Shown in pieces: positions 20,601-29,521 of a stretch of 64,000 nucleotides of DNA. The DNA is from Actinomycetota bacterium. Its GTDB lineage: Bacteria; Actinomycetota; Actinomycetes; Nanopelagicales; Nanopelagicaceae. The notes under the pieces are model-generated. The model searched no databases, had not been told where the DNA came from, and saw nothing but the letters and a program-made list of their open reading frames with translations. Every line of letters begins with the position of its first letter. Position 1 is the first letter of the stretch. The translations under genes and the position numbers were made by a program. The DNA is taken from assembly GCA_026393075.1 (NCBI GenBank), contig JAPLAW010000056.1, forward strand, positions 53,973-117,972, given 5' to 3'.

Positions 20601-20944
20601 TGATTGAATTGGGATTCTCGATTTTGGCAACAACAGGAACTGCTGCCTACTTACGCGAGGCTGGCATTTCAGTTACCGAAGTTCGAAAGTATTCTGAAGG
20701 TCAAGGCGCTATGGGACAACGGACAATTGTTGATCTTCTTCATGCCGGCGAAATTGATTTGGTAATTAATACGCCGGTCGGTCGGGGTACGAGGGCCGAT
20801 GGTTGGATGATTCGAACGGCTGCTATTCAGCGCTCGATCCCATGCATCACTACTACCGCTGGTTTTGCCGCTGCTGTATCGGGCATTGCGGCGCTACAAC
20901 AGGGCGAGATGAGTGTTAAATCCATTCAGAAGTGGTTGGCTTAA
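17684..20944 (+). CDS. carB: carbamoyl-phosphate synthase large subunit
   Basis: A 1086-residue enzyme with two homologous ATP-grasp halves, each beginning with a GSGP..IGQ...FDYS motif (residues about 14-28 and 563-577), and a C-terminal MGS-like allosteric domain. It makes carbamoyl phosphate for pyrimidines and arginine. Motifs FTMGGLGSG and FVLGGRGME are the two ATP-grasp lids. The length is the family norm. It lies in the middle of the pyr operon and is followed two bases later by pyrK. Confidence 0.98.
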   Translation: MPRDNSIKSVLVIGSGPIVIGQACEFDYSGTQACRVLRAEGIRVILVNSNPATIMTDPEFADATYIEPITAEYIEKIIEIERPDAILATLGGQTALNAAIALNERGTLAKFNVRLIGADIPAINRGENRELFRAIVEKVGGESSKSIICHTIDEVLAAAVVLNYPVVVRPSFTMGGLGSGIAFDEPSLRQIAGAGLTHSPTTEVLIEESIIGWKEYELEVMRDHKDNVVIVCTIENVDPMGVHTGDSITVAPAMTLTDVEYQRLRNLSIDIIREVGVATGGCNIQFAVNPVDGRIIVIEMNPRVSRSSALASKATGFPIAKIATKLAIGYSLDEIQNDITKVTPASFEPTLDYVVVKAPRFAFEKFADADPRLTTTMKSVGEAMAIGRSFAEALQKALRSLERKEAPFSWPAPASSGEIAALLKSIEIPTEYRLQQVQRALWWGVSIAEVFDACKIDPWFLNQIVELNEAAKIIALPGELTDEILHNAKQLGFSDKQIGELRGISESDVRAARANLDVHAVYKTVDTCAAEFEAFTPYHYSSYEQETEVKSRTKPAVIILGSGPNRIGQGIEFDYSCVHASFTLRDSDFETVMINCNPETVSTDYDTSDRLYFEPLTLEDVLEVVRAEELAGPVLGVITQLGGQTPLGLAAGLKAAGVNILGTSPEAINLAEDRGEFGEVLAQQELVAPKFGMAASQMEALKIAHEIGYPVLVRPSFVLGGRGMEIVYDDESLSGFIARATDITPDRPVLVDRFLDSAIEIDVDALFDGSELFLGGVMEHIEEAGIHSGDSACVLPAMTLTPEMADEIAVATEKIARGVGVLGLINIQFAIAEKQLYVLEANPRASRTVPFVSKATGVPLAKAAARISVGATIAQLRSEGMLPAGNGKAKGISVKEAVLPWNRFRRVDGRGVDSVLGPEMRSTGEVMGIAATFGESYAKSQISSFGPLPKAGKVFVSLADKDKSHGIAPAKSLIELGFSILATTGTAAYLREAGISVTEVRKYSEGQGAMGQRTIVDLLHAGEIDLVINTPVGRGTRADGWMIRTAAIQRSIPCITTTAGFAAAVSGIAALQQGEMSVKSIQKWLA

Positions 20945-20946
20945 CC

Positions 20947-21789
20947 ATGGCTGGAATTAACCGAAGCGCTGCTCAATTACTTGCAACGATTGTTGGCAAC
21001 AAAAAAGTTGGCCAGTACCACCAGATTTTGATTAGCGTTGGCGACCTAGTTGCGCAATGTAAGCCAGGAAATTTCGTAGCAATTAGTGTCGGTGGGCTAA
21101 ATTCAAAAATGGTTTTGCGACGGGCGTTTGCCATTTCGCGCACAACAACTTCACCCCAATATGGTGGCGCAATTGAGTTGATCGTTGCACCATTTGGTAA
21201 CGGTTCATCTTGGCTTTGCGGACTAGCCGAAGGGGAGCAAATTGATATCACGTTACCGCTCGGAACCGCTTTTGGAATTCCCACGACTAGCGTTAATGCG
21301 CTCTTAGTCGGCGGCGGGTACGGTTCGGCACCTCTATTTGGATTAGCTGAAGTCTTGAAAGAACGCGGATGTCGCGTAGATATGTTGTTGGGCGCAAGTA
21401 CCGGAGCAAAAATTTACGCACCTCTAGAAGGCAAGCGCAGTGTTAACTCGCTACGAATTTTTACCGAAGATGGATCAATGGGTGAAACTGGCCGCATTAC
21501 TGCCCCGATTGCACAACTGGTTTCCGAGTTACAAATCGATGTCATTTATTCTTGTGGTCCAATGGCTATGTTGAAAGCGATTTCTGAAATCTTAGCCGGG
21601 GGAGATGTCGTTCATCAGTGCGCAGTTGAAGAAGCCATGGCTTGCGGCATCGGTATCTGCATGACTTGCGTACTTCCGGTTAAAGATGAGACCGGAAAAA
21701 TTAGTAACTTGCGTTCTTGTATCGATGGCCCCGTAATGGATGGCGCCGCCATCGAATGGGACCTCGTAGGTAAGACGCTGGTGCTCTAA
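20947..21789 (+). CDS. pyrK: dihydroorotate dehydrogenase B electron-transfer subunit
   Basis: A 280-residue ferredoxin-reductase-like protein. The FAD site is RRAFAIS near residue 58, the NAD region LLVGGGYGSAPLFGLAEVL, and the [2Fe-2S] ligands are in ACGIGICMTCVLPV with a fourth Cys in RSCIDGP. It passes electrons from PyrD to NAD+. ATG 20947 follows the carB TAA by two bases; an in-frame GTG at 20932 would lie inside carB. Pairing with the following pyrD shows that the organism uses a class 1B, NAD-linked enzyme. Confidence 0.94.
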   Translation: MAGINRSAAQLLATIVGNKKVGQYHQILISVGDLVAQCKPGNFVAISVGGLNSKMVLRRAFAISRTTTSPQYGGAIELIVAPFGNGSSWLCGLAEGEQIDITLPLGTAFGIPTTSVNALLVGGGYGSAPLFGLAEVLKERGCRVDMLLGASTGAKIYAPLEGKRSVNSLRIFTEDGSMGETGRITAPIAQLVSELQIDVIYSCGPMAMLKAISEILAGGDVVHQCAVEEAMACGIGICMTCVLPVKDETGKISNLRSCIDGPVMDGAAIEWDLVGKTLVL

Positions 21790-22733
21790 TGTCGCAACTA
21801 GATTTCTCAACGACCTTAGGGAACGCTTGGTTCCCAACTCCGATTTTCACGGCAAGTGGCTGCGCTAGTTCAGGAAAAGAGTTAGCTCAATTCTTTGATC
21901 TACGTGACATGGGTGCGATTGTTACTAAATCAATCATGACTAAACCGCGTGCCGGACGCGCGACTCCACGCATGGCTGAAACTCCAAGCGGCATGTTGAA
22001 TTCGATCGGATTGCAAGGCCCGGGGATTGATGCTTTTTTGGCCAACGATCTCGCATGGTTAGTCGAGCAAAAAGCACGCATTATCGTTTCGATAGCTGGT
22101 GAAACAGCTGAAGAGTTCGCCTCTCTTGCTCGCCGACTAAGAGGGGTAGCCGGAATTTCAGCCCTAGAAGTAAACATCTCTTGCCCGAATGTGGAAAATC
22201 GTGGCATGGTTTTCGCGTGTCATTTGGAATCTGCTCAAACAGTAATTGAAGGAGTACGCCGAACCATCGGCGGAGACTTACCAATCATTGCGAAGTTATC
22301 GCCTGATGTAACAGATATTGTTTCGATTGCTCGCGGTGTTATCGATGCCGGTGCCGATGGGTTAGCGCTAATTAATACTGTTCTGGGCATGGTCATTAAT
22401 CCAAACACCATGCGACCTCATTTGGGCGGTCGTACTGGTGGACTATCTGGCCCAGCGATCCGACCAATAGCGGTCCGTGCCATTTACCAAGTGCACGAAG
22501 CGTTACCAAAAGTTCCGATTCTAGGTATGGGTGGAGTTTCATCGGGCGCCGACGCATTCGAATTAATTCTGGCCGGTGCAAGTGCAGTTTCAGTAGGAAC
22601 CGCATCATTTGGAAACCCGACTGCGATCATGAAAATTCAAAACGAATTACGTCAGATTCTGACCGATAAAGGCTTTAGCTCGCTGCGGGAAGCTGTTGGT
22701 TTCGCACACCGACCAGAAAGCAGCGTGCGATGA
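21789..22733 (+). CDS. pyrD: dihydroorotate dehydrogenase, class 1B catalytic subunit
   Basis: A 314-residue FMN TIM-barrel enzyme oxidising dihydroorotate to orotate. The catalytic-base loop has Cys (ISCPNVENRGMVFACH), the mark of class 1 enzymes; class 2 enzymes have Ser and a membrane helix, which is missing here. FMN-binding glycine motifs GMGGVSSGADAFELI and GTASFGNP are near the C-terminus. It shares a base with pyrK and overlaps pyrF by four bases. Confidence 0.95.
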   Translation: MSQLDFSTTLGNAWFPTPIFTASGCASSGKELAQFFDLRDMGAIVTKSIMTKPRAGRATPRMAETPSGMLNSIGLQGPGIDAFLANDLAWLVEQKARIIVSIAGETAEEFASLARRLRGVAGISALEVNISCPNVENRGMVFACHLESAQTVIEGVRRTIGGDLPIIAKLSPDVTDIVSIARGVIDAGADGLALINTVLGMVINPNTMRPHLGGRTGGLSGPAIRPIAVRAIYQVHEALPKVPILGMGGVSSGADAFELILAGASAVSVGTASFGNPTAIMKIQNELRQILTDKGFSSLREAVGFAHRPESSVR

Positions 22734-23437
22734 AAGCACCAATAATTTTAGCCACTGATACGTCGGATTTGGAAGTTGCCAAGCAATGGGCAAAGTTAGC
22801 AGCTCCACACATCACTGGAATTAAGTTGGGGCTAGAGTTCTTTCTCAACTTTGGCGCTGAAGGAGTTCGTGCGGTCTGCGCTGACCATGAGTTAGATCTT
22901 TTTCTTGATTTAAAACTGCATGACATCCCGAACACAGTTGGGCAGGCCGCGGCAGCAGTAGCTAATTTGAAACCTCGGTTTCTAACCGTTCATGCATCTG
23001 GTGGCCAAGCAATGATTGCCGCAGCTGCCAAGGAACTTTCAGCAACTGAAGTAACTGCGGTAACAATCTTGACCAGCCTGGGTGAGCCAGATTTAGTTGA
23101 AATTGGCTTTCGAGGAAACGCTTTGGATAGCGCAGTTGATCTGGCAAAATTAGCAATTTCTGCAGGCGCTCAAGCAATCGTATGTTCGCCAATGGAGGTC
23201 GCTGCAATTCGCTCCGCTGTCGGAATTGATCCAGCAATAATTACGCCGGGCGTTCGCCCTATTGATTTAACCGCGCCAGCAGATGACCAAGTTCGCACCA
23301 TGACGCCACTGGCCGCAATTACAGCTGGTGCGAGTTATGTGGTTATCGGTCGGCCTATTACTCGATTTTGGAGTCAAGGCGAGGCGGCTTTCAGCGCCAA
23401 CCTGGCACAGATTTGTGAACCACTCTTAGCCCGATAG
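22730..23437 (+). CDS. pyrF: orotidine 5'-phosphate decarboxylase, E. coli-type
   Basis: A 235-residue TIM-barrel decarboxylase producing UMP. The catalytic D-K-D array is LFLDLKLHDIPNTV near residue 62; the phosphate-gripper loop is TPGVRP and the C-terminal motif YVVIGRPI. This is the common bacterial type I enzyme, not the longer type found in mycobacteria and Streptomyces. It ends the pyr operon; pyrE is not in the window. Its TAG stop provides part of the -10 box of the next gene. Confidence 0.95.
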   Translation: MKAPIILATDTSDLEVAKQWAKLAAPHITGIKLGLEFFLNFGAEGVRAVCADHELDLFLDLKLHDIPNTVGQAAAAVANLKPRFLTVHASGGQAMIAAAAKELSATEVTAVTILTSLGEPDLVEIGFRGNALDSAVDLAKLAISAGAQAIVCSPMEVAAIRSAVGIDPAIITPGVRPIDLTAPADDQVRTMTPLAAITAGASYVVIGRPITRFWSQGEAAFSANLAQICEPLLAR

Positions 23438-23440
23438 ATT
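23435..23440 (+). promoter_or_regulatory. -10 box of leaderless mihF-gmk fusion
   Basis: TAGATT, whose first three bases are the pyrF stop codon, is followed by six bases and the ATG at 23447. The arrangement implies an independent leaderless transcript for the fusion gene just after the pyr operon. Confidence 0.5.
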
Positions 23441-23446
23441 TAGCCC

Positions 23447-24313
23447 ATGCAACCACCGCAACTCTCGCCCGAAGATCGTGCGCGAGCTCTAGCGAAAGCA
23501 GCCGCCTCAAGAAAGCGTCGCGCTGAGGTTAAAGCTCAGATTAAAAGCGGCGAGTATTCACTTATCAGAGTTTTTGAAATTAGTAAGAGTGATGAAGCTG
23601 TAGCCAAGATGCGGGTATTCGAACTTCTAGAATCTATTTCAGGTGTAGGAAAAGTTAGAGCACGATCTGTTATGGAACGTTTAAATATTTCTCCTACCCG
23701 TCGCATCCAAGGCTTAGGTGCAAAACAACTACCGGCTTTGTTACTCGAATTTGCCAGTCCAACTCTCATCGAACGTGGTAAGTTGCTAGTTCTTTCTGGC
23801 CCTGGGGGAGTTGGGAAAAGTACGGTTGCGAAAGAACTTCGCAAAGAAGCAAACTTTTATGTTTCGATAAGTGCTACAACGAGAATTCCGCGACATAATG
23901 AACATGAGGGAGTTGATTACTTCTTCATCAGCGATTCCGAGTTTGAAGCGCGTAAAGCGGCTGGTGATTTTCTGGAATGGGCCGAATTCGCAGGAGCTAA
24001 ATATGCAACGCCTAAATCACAAGTAGAAGATGCTTTAGCCAAGGGTAAAAATGTGCTTCTTGAAATCGATATTGCTGGCGCTGAACAAGTGCGAAAAGTC
24101 AGTACCGAGGCAATCCTGGTATTTCTAGAGCCACCGTCATGGGAAGAGCTAGTAACTCGACTAGAAGCGCGTGGTACGGATTCGGCCGAACGAAGGGCTC
24201 ATCGCCTCGAGTTGGCGCAAGAGGAACTAGCTCACGCCCCTAATTTCGACCATCGGATCACAAATCACTCGGTAACCCAGGTTCTTAGCGTACTGGTATC
24301 CTTGGCCTCTTGA
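23447..24313 (+). CDS. gmk: fusion of mycobacterial-type integration host factor (MihF) with guanylate kinase
   Basis: One continuous 288-codon frame. Residues 1 to about 103 match the actinobacterial nucleoid protein mIHF/sIHF: PQLSPEDRARALAKAAASRK, then LLESISGVGKVRARSVMERL and PTRRIQGLGAKQ, the helix-two-turn-helix DNA-binding part. Residues about 112-288 are guanylate kinase: P-loop GPGGVGKST (118-126), SISATTRIPRHNEHEGVDYF for GMP binding, then LLEIDIAGAEQVRK and RRAHRLELAQEEL. In Mycobacterium and Streptomyces these are two adjacent genes. No stop, SD or good internal start separates the halves; the linker is about eight residues. Confidence 0.93.
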   Translation: MQPPQLSPEDRARALAKAAASRKRRAEVKAQIKSGEYSLIRVFEISKSDEAVAKMRVFELLESISGVGKVRARSVMERLNISPTRRIQGLGAKQLPALLLEFASPTLIERGKLLVLSGPGGVGKSTVAKELRKEANFYVSISATTRIPRHNEHEGVDYFFISDSEFEARKAAGDFLEWAEFAGAKYATPKSQVEDALAKGKNVLLEIDIAGAEQVRKVSTEAILVFLEPPSWEELVTRLEARGTDSAERRAHRLELAQEELAHAPNFDHRITNHSVTQVLSVLVSLAS

Positions 24314-24367
24314 TCGACCCAGATATTTCACAATTTCTTTGAATTACCGCTTGCTACTGGAGGACAC

Positions 24368-24616
24368 ATGGACGGCATTACAAATCCACCTATCGACGAA
24401 CTTCTCGATAAGGCCGGTTCTAAGTACAGCTTGGTTCTCTACGCTGCAAAGCGTGCGCGTCAGATCAACGCCTATTACTCACAACTTGGCGAAGGTTTAC
24501 TTGAATACGTTGGTCCGCTAGTCGAGACCCACGTTCACGAGAAGCCACTTTCAATCGCACTTCGTGAAATCAATGAAGGTTTATTGACTATCGAGAATCT
24601 CGAGCCAACCGCTTAA
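24368..24616 (+). CDS. rpoZ: RNA polymerase omega subunit
   Basis: An 82-residue omega subunit that aids assembly of the beta-prime subunit. The conserved core [20 protein letters not shown] is followed by the actinobacterial [20 protein letters not shown] extension. It starts at ATG with a strong GGAGG seven bases upstream. A separate 60-codon frame overlapping it is a shadow. Position between gmk and coaBC is conserved across actinobacteria. Confidence 0.95.
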   Translation: MDGITNPPIDELLDKAGSKYSLVLYAAKRARQINAYYSQLGEGLLEYVGPLVETHVHEKPLSIALREINEGLLTIENLEPTA

Positions 24617-24643
24617 TTTTTTGCCGGTAAGCGGGGTGGTGAA

Positions 24644-25828
24644 ATGCCAAAACGAATTAGCAAAGTAATTCTTGGAGTTGGTGGCGGAATCGCTGCCTAT
24701 AAATCCTGCGATCTGTTGCGCCGTCTACAAGAGCGTAATTACGATGTCACAGTTGTTCCGACCCCGTCTGCGTTGAATTTTGTAGGAACTGCAACCTGGG
24801 AAGCGCTGTCGGCTAAGAAAGTAACGACCCAAGTTTGGGAATCCGTTGATGAAGTAAGGCACGTAAAGCTGGCTGCTGAAAATGAACTCATCTTAATTTC
24901 ACCCGCCACGGCTGACTTGATAGCTCGCATTGCAATGGGTCGTGCAGATGATCTATTAACAAATCTTGTTCTCGCTAGCAGCGCGATCAAAGTTTTGATT
25001 CCAGCGATGCATCCGAATATGTGGAACAACGCAGCGACGGTTGCCAACATCGCACTCTTGCAAGAGCGCGGCTTTCACGTAATGCGACCGGCTACCGGGC
25101 GCTTAACTGGGGCAGATAGTGGTATTGGGCGCCTACCTGATACTTCCGAAATTCTTTCCTATTTGGCATCCGTGATTGCAGATACCCAAGACTTAATCGG
25201 CAAACGCGTGCTAATTACTGCAGGTGGAACTCGTGAGGCGATTGATCCAGTTAGGTATATTGGAAATCGGTCTTCTGGAAAACAGGGCTACGCGGTCGCA
25301 CAAGCTGCGCTCGATCGTGGTGCCGAGGTAACAATCTTGAGTGCGAATGTGACTCTTCCTGATCCGGTGGGAGCCACAGTAATAAGTGTTGAAAGCACGA
25401 AAGATTTGGAAATTGAACTCGAACGCCATTTTCAGAACACTGATTTATTGGTGATGGCAGCCGCTGTGGCTGATGCGCGGCCTACACATGTGGGTACCGA
25501 GAAACTTAAGAAAGATTCGTATCGTGAGATTTCGCTGGTAGAGAATCCTGATTTAGTAGCCCAGATCTCACAGCAAAAACGCAAGCAAATCATCGTTGGA
25601 TTTGCTGCTGAAACTTCGCTAAATATTGCGGAAGCTAATCGCAAATTGCTCGCAAAAGGCTTAGATCTGATCTATCTAAATGATGTCTCGACAGGTGAAA
25701 TATTCGGAAGTGATTCAACACAAGGTGTATTTATAACTGCCGACGGCAAAGAGATACCAGTAAGTAAGAGTAACAAGGCGACACTGGCTGGCCAATTACT
25801 TGATCTGGTCATTAGTAAGTTAAATTAG
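24644..25828 (+). CDS. coaBC: bifunctional phosphopantothenoylcysteine decarboxylase / phosphopantothenate-cysteine ligase
   Basis: A 394-residue CoA-biosynthesis enzyme. The N-terminal flavoprotein half (1-185) has [18 protein letters not shown], the catalytic-His region DEVRHVKLA and [16 protein letters not shown]. The flap Cys of other CoaC enzymes is absent ([10 protein letters not shown]), as in actinobacterial homologues. The C-terminal ligase half has [20 protein letters not shown] and AAAVADARP. It is followed four bases later by metK. Confidence 0.95.
   Translation: MPKRISKVILGVGGGIAAYKSCDLLRRLQERNYDVTVVPTPSALNFVGTATWEALSAKKVTTQVWESVDEVRHVKLAAENELILISPATADLIARIAMGRADDLLTNLVLASSAIKVLIPAMHPNMWNNAATVANIALLQERGFHVMRPATGRLTGADSGIGRLPDTSEILSYLASVIADTQDLIGKRVLITAGGTREAIDPVRYIGNRSSGKQGYAVAQAALDRGAEVTILSANVTLPDPVGATVISVESTKDLEIELERHFQNTDLLVMAAAVADARPTHVGTEKLKKDSYREISLVENPDLVAQISQQKRKQIIVGFAAETSLNIAEANRKLLAKGLDLIYLNDVSTGEIFGSDSTQGVFITADGKEIPVSKSNKATLAGQLLDLVISKLN
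25821..25826 (+). promoter_or_regulatory. -10 box of leaderless metK
   Basis: TAAATT at the end of coaBC is followed by six bases and the metK ATG. There is no room for a SAM riboswitch between the genes. Confidence 0.45.
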
Positions 25829-25832
25829 CCCA

Positions 25833-27023
25833 ATGTCAAAGCGCCTATTTACTTCTGAATCTGTAACCGAAGGTCATCCAGATAAGATTGCAGATCAAAT
25901 CTCTGATGCCATTCTCGACTCTCTACTTAGTCAGGATTCTAAATCGCGCGTTGCCGTGGAAACCCTTATCACTACTGGTCAAGTGCATGTCGCCGGCGAG
26001 GTAACCACTAATGGTTATGCCGACGTCATGAGTATCGTGCGCGATACTGTTTTGAATATCGGTTATGACTCATCAGATAAAGGTTTCGATGGAAATTCTT
26101 GTGGTGTTTCACTTTCAATTGGTCAGCAATCACAGGATATTGCCCAAGGCGTAGATGATGCGTACGAGAAGCGGCTAGATTCCTCAGTTGATCCACTCGA
26201 TCTACAAGGCGCTGGCGATCAAGGTTTAATGTTTGGGTATGCCTGCGAAGACACTAAAGAATTAATGCCATTGCCAATCTCCTTGGCGCACCGATTGGCG
26301 CAACGACTATCTGCAGTTCGTAAGTCTGGCGAGTTAGCTTATCTGCGCCCAGATGGAAAAACTCAAGTAACTATTGAGTATGACGGAGATAAGGCAATTG
26401 CGCTAAATACTATTGTGATCTCTTCTCAACATAGCGCTGATGTCGATGTCGCTAAGAAGTTGACTCCAGAAATCATTGATCTAGTAATTAATCCAGTGCT
26501 TGCCGATGTCGACCTACCAAAGGCAGATCTGCGCACTTTAATTAACCCAACTGGTCGCTTCGTAATCGGTGGACCGATGGGGGACGCCGGCCTTACTGGT
26601 CGCAAAATCATCGTTGACACTTATGGCGGCATGGCTCGTCACGGTGGCGGAGCATTTAGCGGAAAAGATCCATCTAAGGTTGACCGTTCTGCGGCTTATG
26701 CGATGCGTTGGGTGGCAAAAAATATTGTGGGCGCCGGTCTAGCCTCCAGATGTGAAGTCCAGGTTGCTTATGCCATTGGAAAAGCGCAACCAGTAGGTCT
26801 CTTCATTGAAACTTTTGGAACTGAAAAAGTACCTGTTTCTAGAATCCAAGATGCAGTTCTCTCAGTTTTTGATCTACGCCCTGCTGCGATCATTCGAGAT
26901 CTCGATCTATTGCGTCCCATTTATTCACTTACCAGCGCTTACGGACACTTTGGTCGCGAACTAGCCGAATTCACTTGGGAAAAGACTGATCGAGCTGCTG
27001 CTCTCCAAGCCGCAATCAAGTAA
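25833..27023 (+). CDS. metK: S-adenosylmethionine synthetase
   Basis: A 396-residue enzyme making SAM from methionine and ATP. Motifs are [20 protein letters not shown] at the N-terminus, the [12 protein letters not shown] hexapeptide-like signature near residue 128, and [20 protein letters not shown] (the P-loop-like ATP motif) near residue 270. Length is typical. The ATG sits four bases after coaBC. MetH further along the window regenerates its methionine substrate. Confidence 0.97.
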   Translation: MSKRLFTSESVTEGHPDKIADQISDAILDSLLSQDSKSRVAVETLITTGQVHVAGEVTTNGYADVMSIVRDTVLNIGYDSSDKGFDGNSCGVSLSIGQQSQDIAQGVDDAYEKRLDSSVDPLDLQGAGDQGLMFGYACEDTKELMPLPISLAHRLAQRLSAVRKSGELAYLRPDGKTQVTIEYDGDKAIALNTIVISSQHSADVDVAKKLTPEIIDLVINPVLADVDLPKADLRTLINPTGRFVIGGPMGDAGLTGRKIIVDTYGGMARHGGGAFSGKDPSKVDRSAAYAMRWVAKNIVGAGLASRCEVQVAYAIGKAQPVGLFIETFGTEKVPVSRIQDAVLSVFDLRPAAIIRDLDLLRPIYSLTSAYGHFGRELAEFTWEKTDRAAALQAAIK

Positions 27024-27048
27024 AGGCCCCAGTACAACGTTCATCTCA

Positions 27049-27054
27049 TAGACT
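27049..27054 (+). promoter_or_regulatory. -10 box of leaderless priA
   Basis: TAGACT is followed by seven bases and the priA ATG at 27062. There is no Shine-Dalgarno sequence in front of the start. Confidence 0.5.
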
Positions 27055-27061
27055 TGAGTTC

Positions 27062-28933
27062 ATGCTGCGACCTTTAAAACTGAAGATGCAACGCGCCCCG
27101 CAGCCGGCTGGGCCAGTAGCTACCGATTTACCTGTCGCATCAGTCTGGGTAGATACTGCAATACCCACTTTAACCGAACCCTTTTCTTATCTAATTCCGG
27201 AACAACTTAGTTCTCAAGTAAGTATTGGTTCACGCGTGCAAGTTCCTTTTAAAGATAAACATCTTGAAGGAATTGTTATTGACCGCACCGCTTTTACGGC
27301 AGATGCCCGAGAAATGAAATCGATTTACAAATTGTTGGGGGATTATCCCGTTGCAAGTTCAGAGACGCTGGAATTAATTTCATTGACGGCGAGTTTTTGG
27401 GGTGGCTCTCCATATGATGTAATTCGAAGCGCGATACCACCTCGGGTAGCAAGTGCCGAGAAGGGCCTGTCTGTCGCCGAGAAGCCATCGACTCCTAACT
27501 CAGAAGGTGCCGCTACGTTTCACTTGTTGCCGCCCAAGTTAGATCCGATTTCCGCCCTGTGTTCATTGGTTTTATCTCGCAAATCTAGGGGAGTGAAGTT
27601 GATAATTGTTCCGACTGCTCGTGATCTACTTCGATTAGCCGCATCTCTGGCTGAGCAGGAGATTGATTTCACGTCGCTTGATTCGAATTTGCCGCGAGCT
27701 GATCGGTATCGCAATTTCCTTTTTGCTTCACTTGGTGCTGCCAACATAGTAATCGGGATGCGGGGCGCTATTTTCGCCCCAATTCCGCAGCTCTCCGAAA
27801 TATATCTACATCAAGAAAATAGCGAGCATTACTTCGAGCGACGAACACCATATTGGAATACTCGTGAAGTCGCATGGATTCGCTCAAAACTTTCCAATTT
27901 AGACCTGCACTTTACTGGTTATGTTCCTAGCCTCGATGTAGCGATAGATATAGATAAAAAAGAAATTGTTTATCAGGCAACGCGGGAGAAAATTTCAGTT
28001 GTTGCGCAAGTAAGTAGTAATGGTGAATTAATTCCAAGCAAGATTTATCAACAAGTTCGAAAAGCCATCGCGATTGGACCAGTTCTATTTTTAGTACCAG
28101 CAAAAGGTTATGCGACTGCGATTAGTTGCGCTAAGTGTCGCAATATCGCGATCTGTGAATGTGGTGGCAAATTAAGTAAAAGTAGCTTAAAGAGCGAACC
28201 GACTTGCGTTCTGTGTAGCAAGAAATATTTAAACTGGAAATGCGGTTGGTGTGGCGAGGCAAGGATTTTCCTAACCAGTCGCGGCATCGAACGATTCGCC
28301 GAAGAGATTGGCAGATCGTTTCCCAATCAACCCGTGATTCAATCAACGGCTAGCGATCCGCGGGATTCTGTTAGTCGTGAACCGGCATTAGTAATCTCAA
28401 CTCCTGGCGTTGAACCTATTGCCGAAAGTGGCTATGCGGCAGTCGTCATATTGCAAGTTGATCGCTTTTTAAGTTCCAGTGCTTCAAATGGCGTCGAACG
28501 TGCCTACTCGAACTTCTTTGCCGCAAGCGCCTTGATTAGTGATGCCGGAGTGGTCGCGTTAGTAAGTGATGATGGATCACCTATTTCAAGTGCGCTAACA
28601 ACCTGGAATCCAGCCACGATTTCGAAACGAGAGATTGAACAACGCATTTCGCTGCGACTTCCACCAATATCTGGCGCCGTTCAAGTTGTGGCAGATTCGA
28701 CCGAACTCGTCAGACTTAAGAGTGCATTAGAAAGTGCCACAGAAGAAAGCAGAGCTCCCAAATCGTTAAGAGTTTATGGGCCGACCACTGGTGAAGGGGC
28801 AAAGGTCACACTCTTGGTTGATGCAACCGAGCAGATTGAACTAGTTTCCTTGTTGCGTGAGATCAATAAACGTCGAGCCATCTCAAAGAAGCCGCTGCTG
28901 GAATATCGAGTAAATCCATACTCACTCGATTAA
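27062..28933 (+). CDS. priA: PriA-like primosomal protein N', helicase-degenerate
   Basis: A 623-residue PriA homologue. The N-terminal DNA-binding domain is recognisable (VDTAIPTLTEPFSYLIPEQL, GSRVQVPFKDK) and the zinc-binding cysteines are kept (CAKCRN, CECGG, CVLC, CGWCGEAR). The Walker A region, normally GVTGSGKT, reads ATFHLLPPKLDPIS, and the DEEH box is replaced by LHQENSEHY. ATP hydrolysis is therefore unlikely. The same loss is known for mycobacterial and other actinobacterial PriA, so it is a lineage trait and not local decay. It may act as a structural primosome-loading factor. Confidence 0.88.
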   Translation: MLRPLKLKMQRAPQPAGPVATDLPVASVWVDTAIPTLTEPFSYLIPEQLSSQVSIGSRVQVPFKDKHLEGIVIDRTAFTADAREMKSIYKLLGDYPVASSETLELISLTASFWGGSPYDVIRSAIPPRVASAEKGLSVAEKPSTPNSEGAATFHLLPPKLDPISALCSLVLSRKSRGVKLIIVPTARDLLRLAASLAEQEIDFTSLDSNLPRADRYRNFLFASLGAANIVIGMRGAIFAPIPQLSEIYLHQENSEHYFERRTPYWNTREVAWIRSKLSNLDLHFTGYVPSLDVAIDIDKKEIVYQATREKISVVAQVSSNGELIPSKIYQQVRKAIAIGPVLFLVPAKGYATAISCAKCRNIAICECGGKLSKSSLKSEPTCVLCSKKYLNWKCGWCGEARIFLTSRGIERFAEEIGRSFPNQPVIQSTASDPRDSVSREPALVISTPGVEPIAESGYAAVVILQVDRFLSSSASNGVERAYSNFFAASALISDAGVVALVSDDGSPISSALTTWNPATISKREIEQRISLRLPPISGAVQVVADSTELVRLKSALESATEESRAPKSLRVYGPTTGEGAKVTLLVDATEQIELVSLLREINKRRAISKKPLLEYRVNPYSLD

Positions 28934-28947
28934 GGCTGCACACTTGA

Positions 28948-28953
28948 TAGGAT
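28948..28953 (+). promoter_or_regulatory. -10 box of leaderless def
   Basis: TAGGAT lies 15 bases after the priA stop and seven bases before the def ATG. No SD sequence is present. Confidence 0.5.
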
Positions 28954-28960
28954 TGCACCC

Positions 28961-29521
28961 ATGTCGATTCAACCAATCCGTCTTTTCGGAGATCCAGTGC
29001 TGGTCACGCCAGCGGCGAACGTTGTTGACTTTGATAAAGAACTTCGCAATCTGGTCGCCGATTTAACCGAAACCATGCTTGAAGCTCCAGGGGCCGGATT
29101 GGCTGCGCCTCAAATCGGAGTTTCCCTACGCGTCTTCGTCTGGGATGTAGATGACGAGCTGGGGCACTTAATTAATCCGACCCTAGATTTAAGCGATGAA
29201 CTGCAAGATGGCGAAGAAGGTTGTCTGAGCTTTCCTGATTTACGTTACCCAACACCGCGCGCGATGCGCGTAGTAGCCAAGGGTTTTAATATGCATGGCG
29301 ATCCGATCAGAGTCGAAGGTAGCGAACTACTAGCGCGAGCCATTCAGCATGAGACTGATCATTTAGATGGCATTGTGTTTATTGACCGATTGTCTACTGC
29401 AGATCGAAAGCTGGCCATGAAAGAGATCCGCGAGTCAGAATGGTTCGGGTCTGCGATCGCCAACGGTACTTCACCAGTAATTAAGGTATCTCCACATTTC
29501 ACTAATGGTTTAGGAAACTAG
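28961..29521 (+). CDS. def: peptide deformylase
   Basis: A 186-residue metalloprotease removing the formyl group from nascent proteins. All three motifs are present: GAGLAAPQIG (residues about 44-53), EGCLSFP with the metal Cys, and IQHETDHLDG with the HExxH pair (seen as HETDH). Its TAG shares a base with the fmt GTG, so deformylase and formyltransferase are coupled. Confidence 0.97.
   Translation: MSIQPIRLFGDPVLVTPAANVVDFDKELRNLVADLTETMLEAPGAGLAAPQIGVSLRVFVWDVDDELGHLINPTLDLSDELQDGEEGCLSFPDLRYPTPRAMRVVAKGFNMHGDPIRVEGSELLARAIQHETDHLDGIVFIDRLSTADRKLAMKEIRESEWFGSAIANGTSPVIKVSPHFTNGLGN

Noticed and set aside
23740-23800. The mihF-gmk fusion as a sequencing frameshift
   Set aside because: Both domains are in the same frame with normal protein sequence through the junction and no remnant stop or SD. 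An error cannot be fully excluded without reads, but nothing in the sequence points to one.
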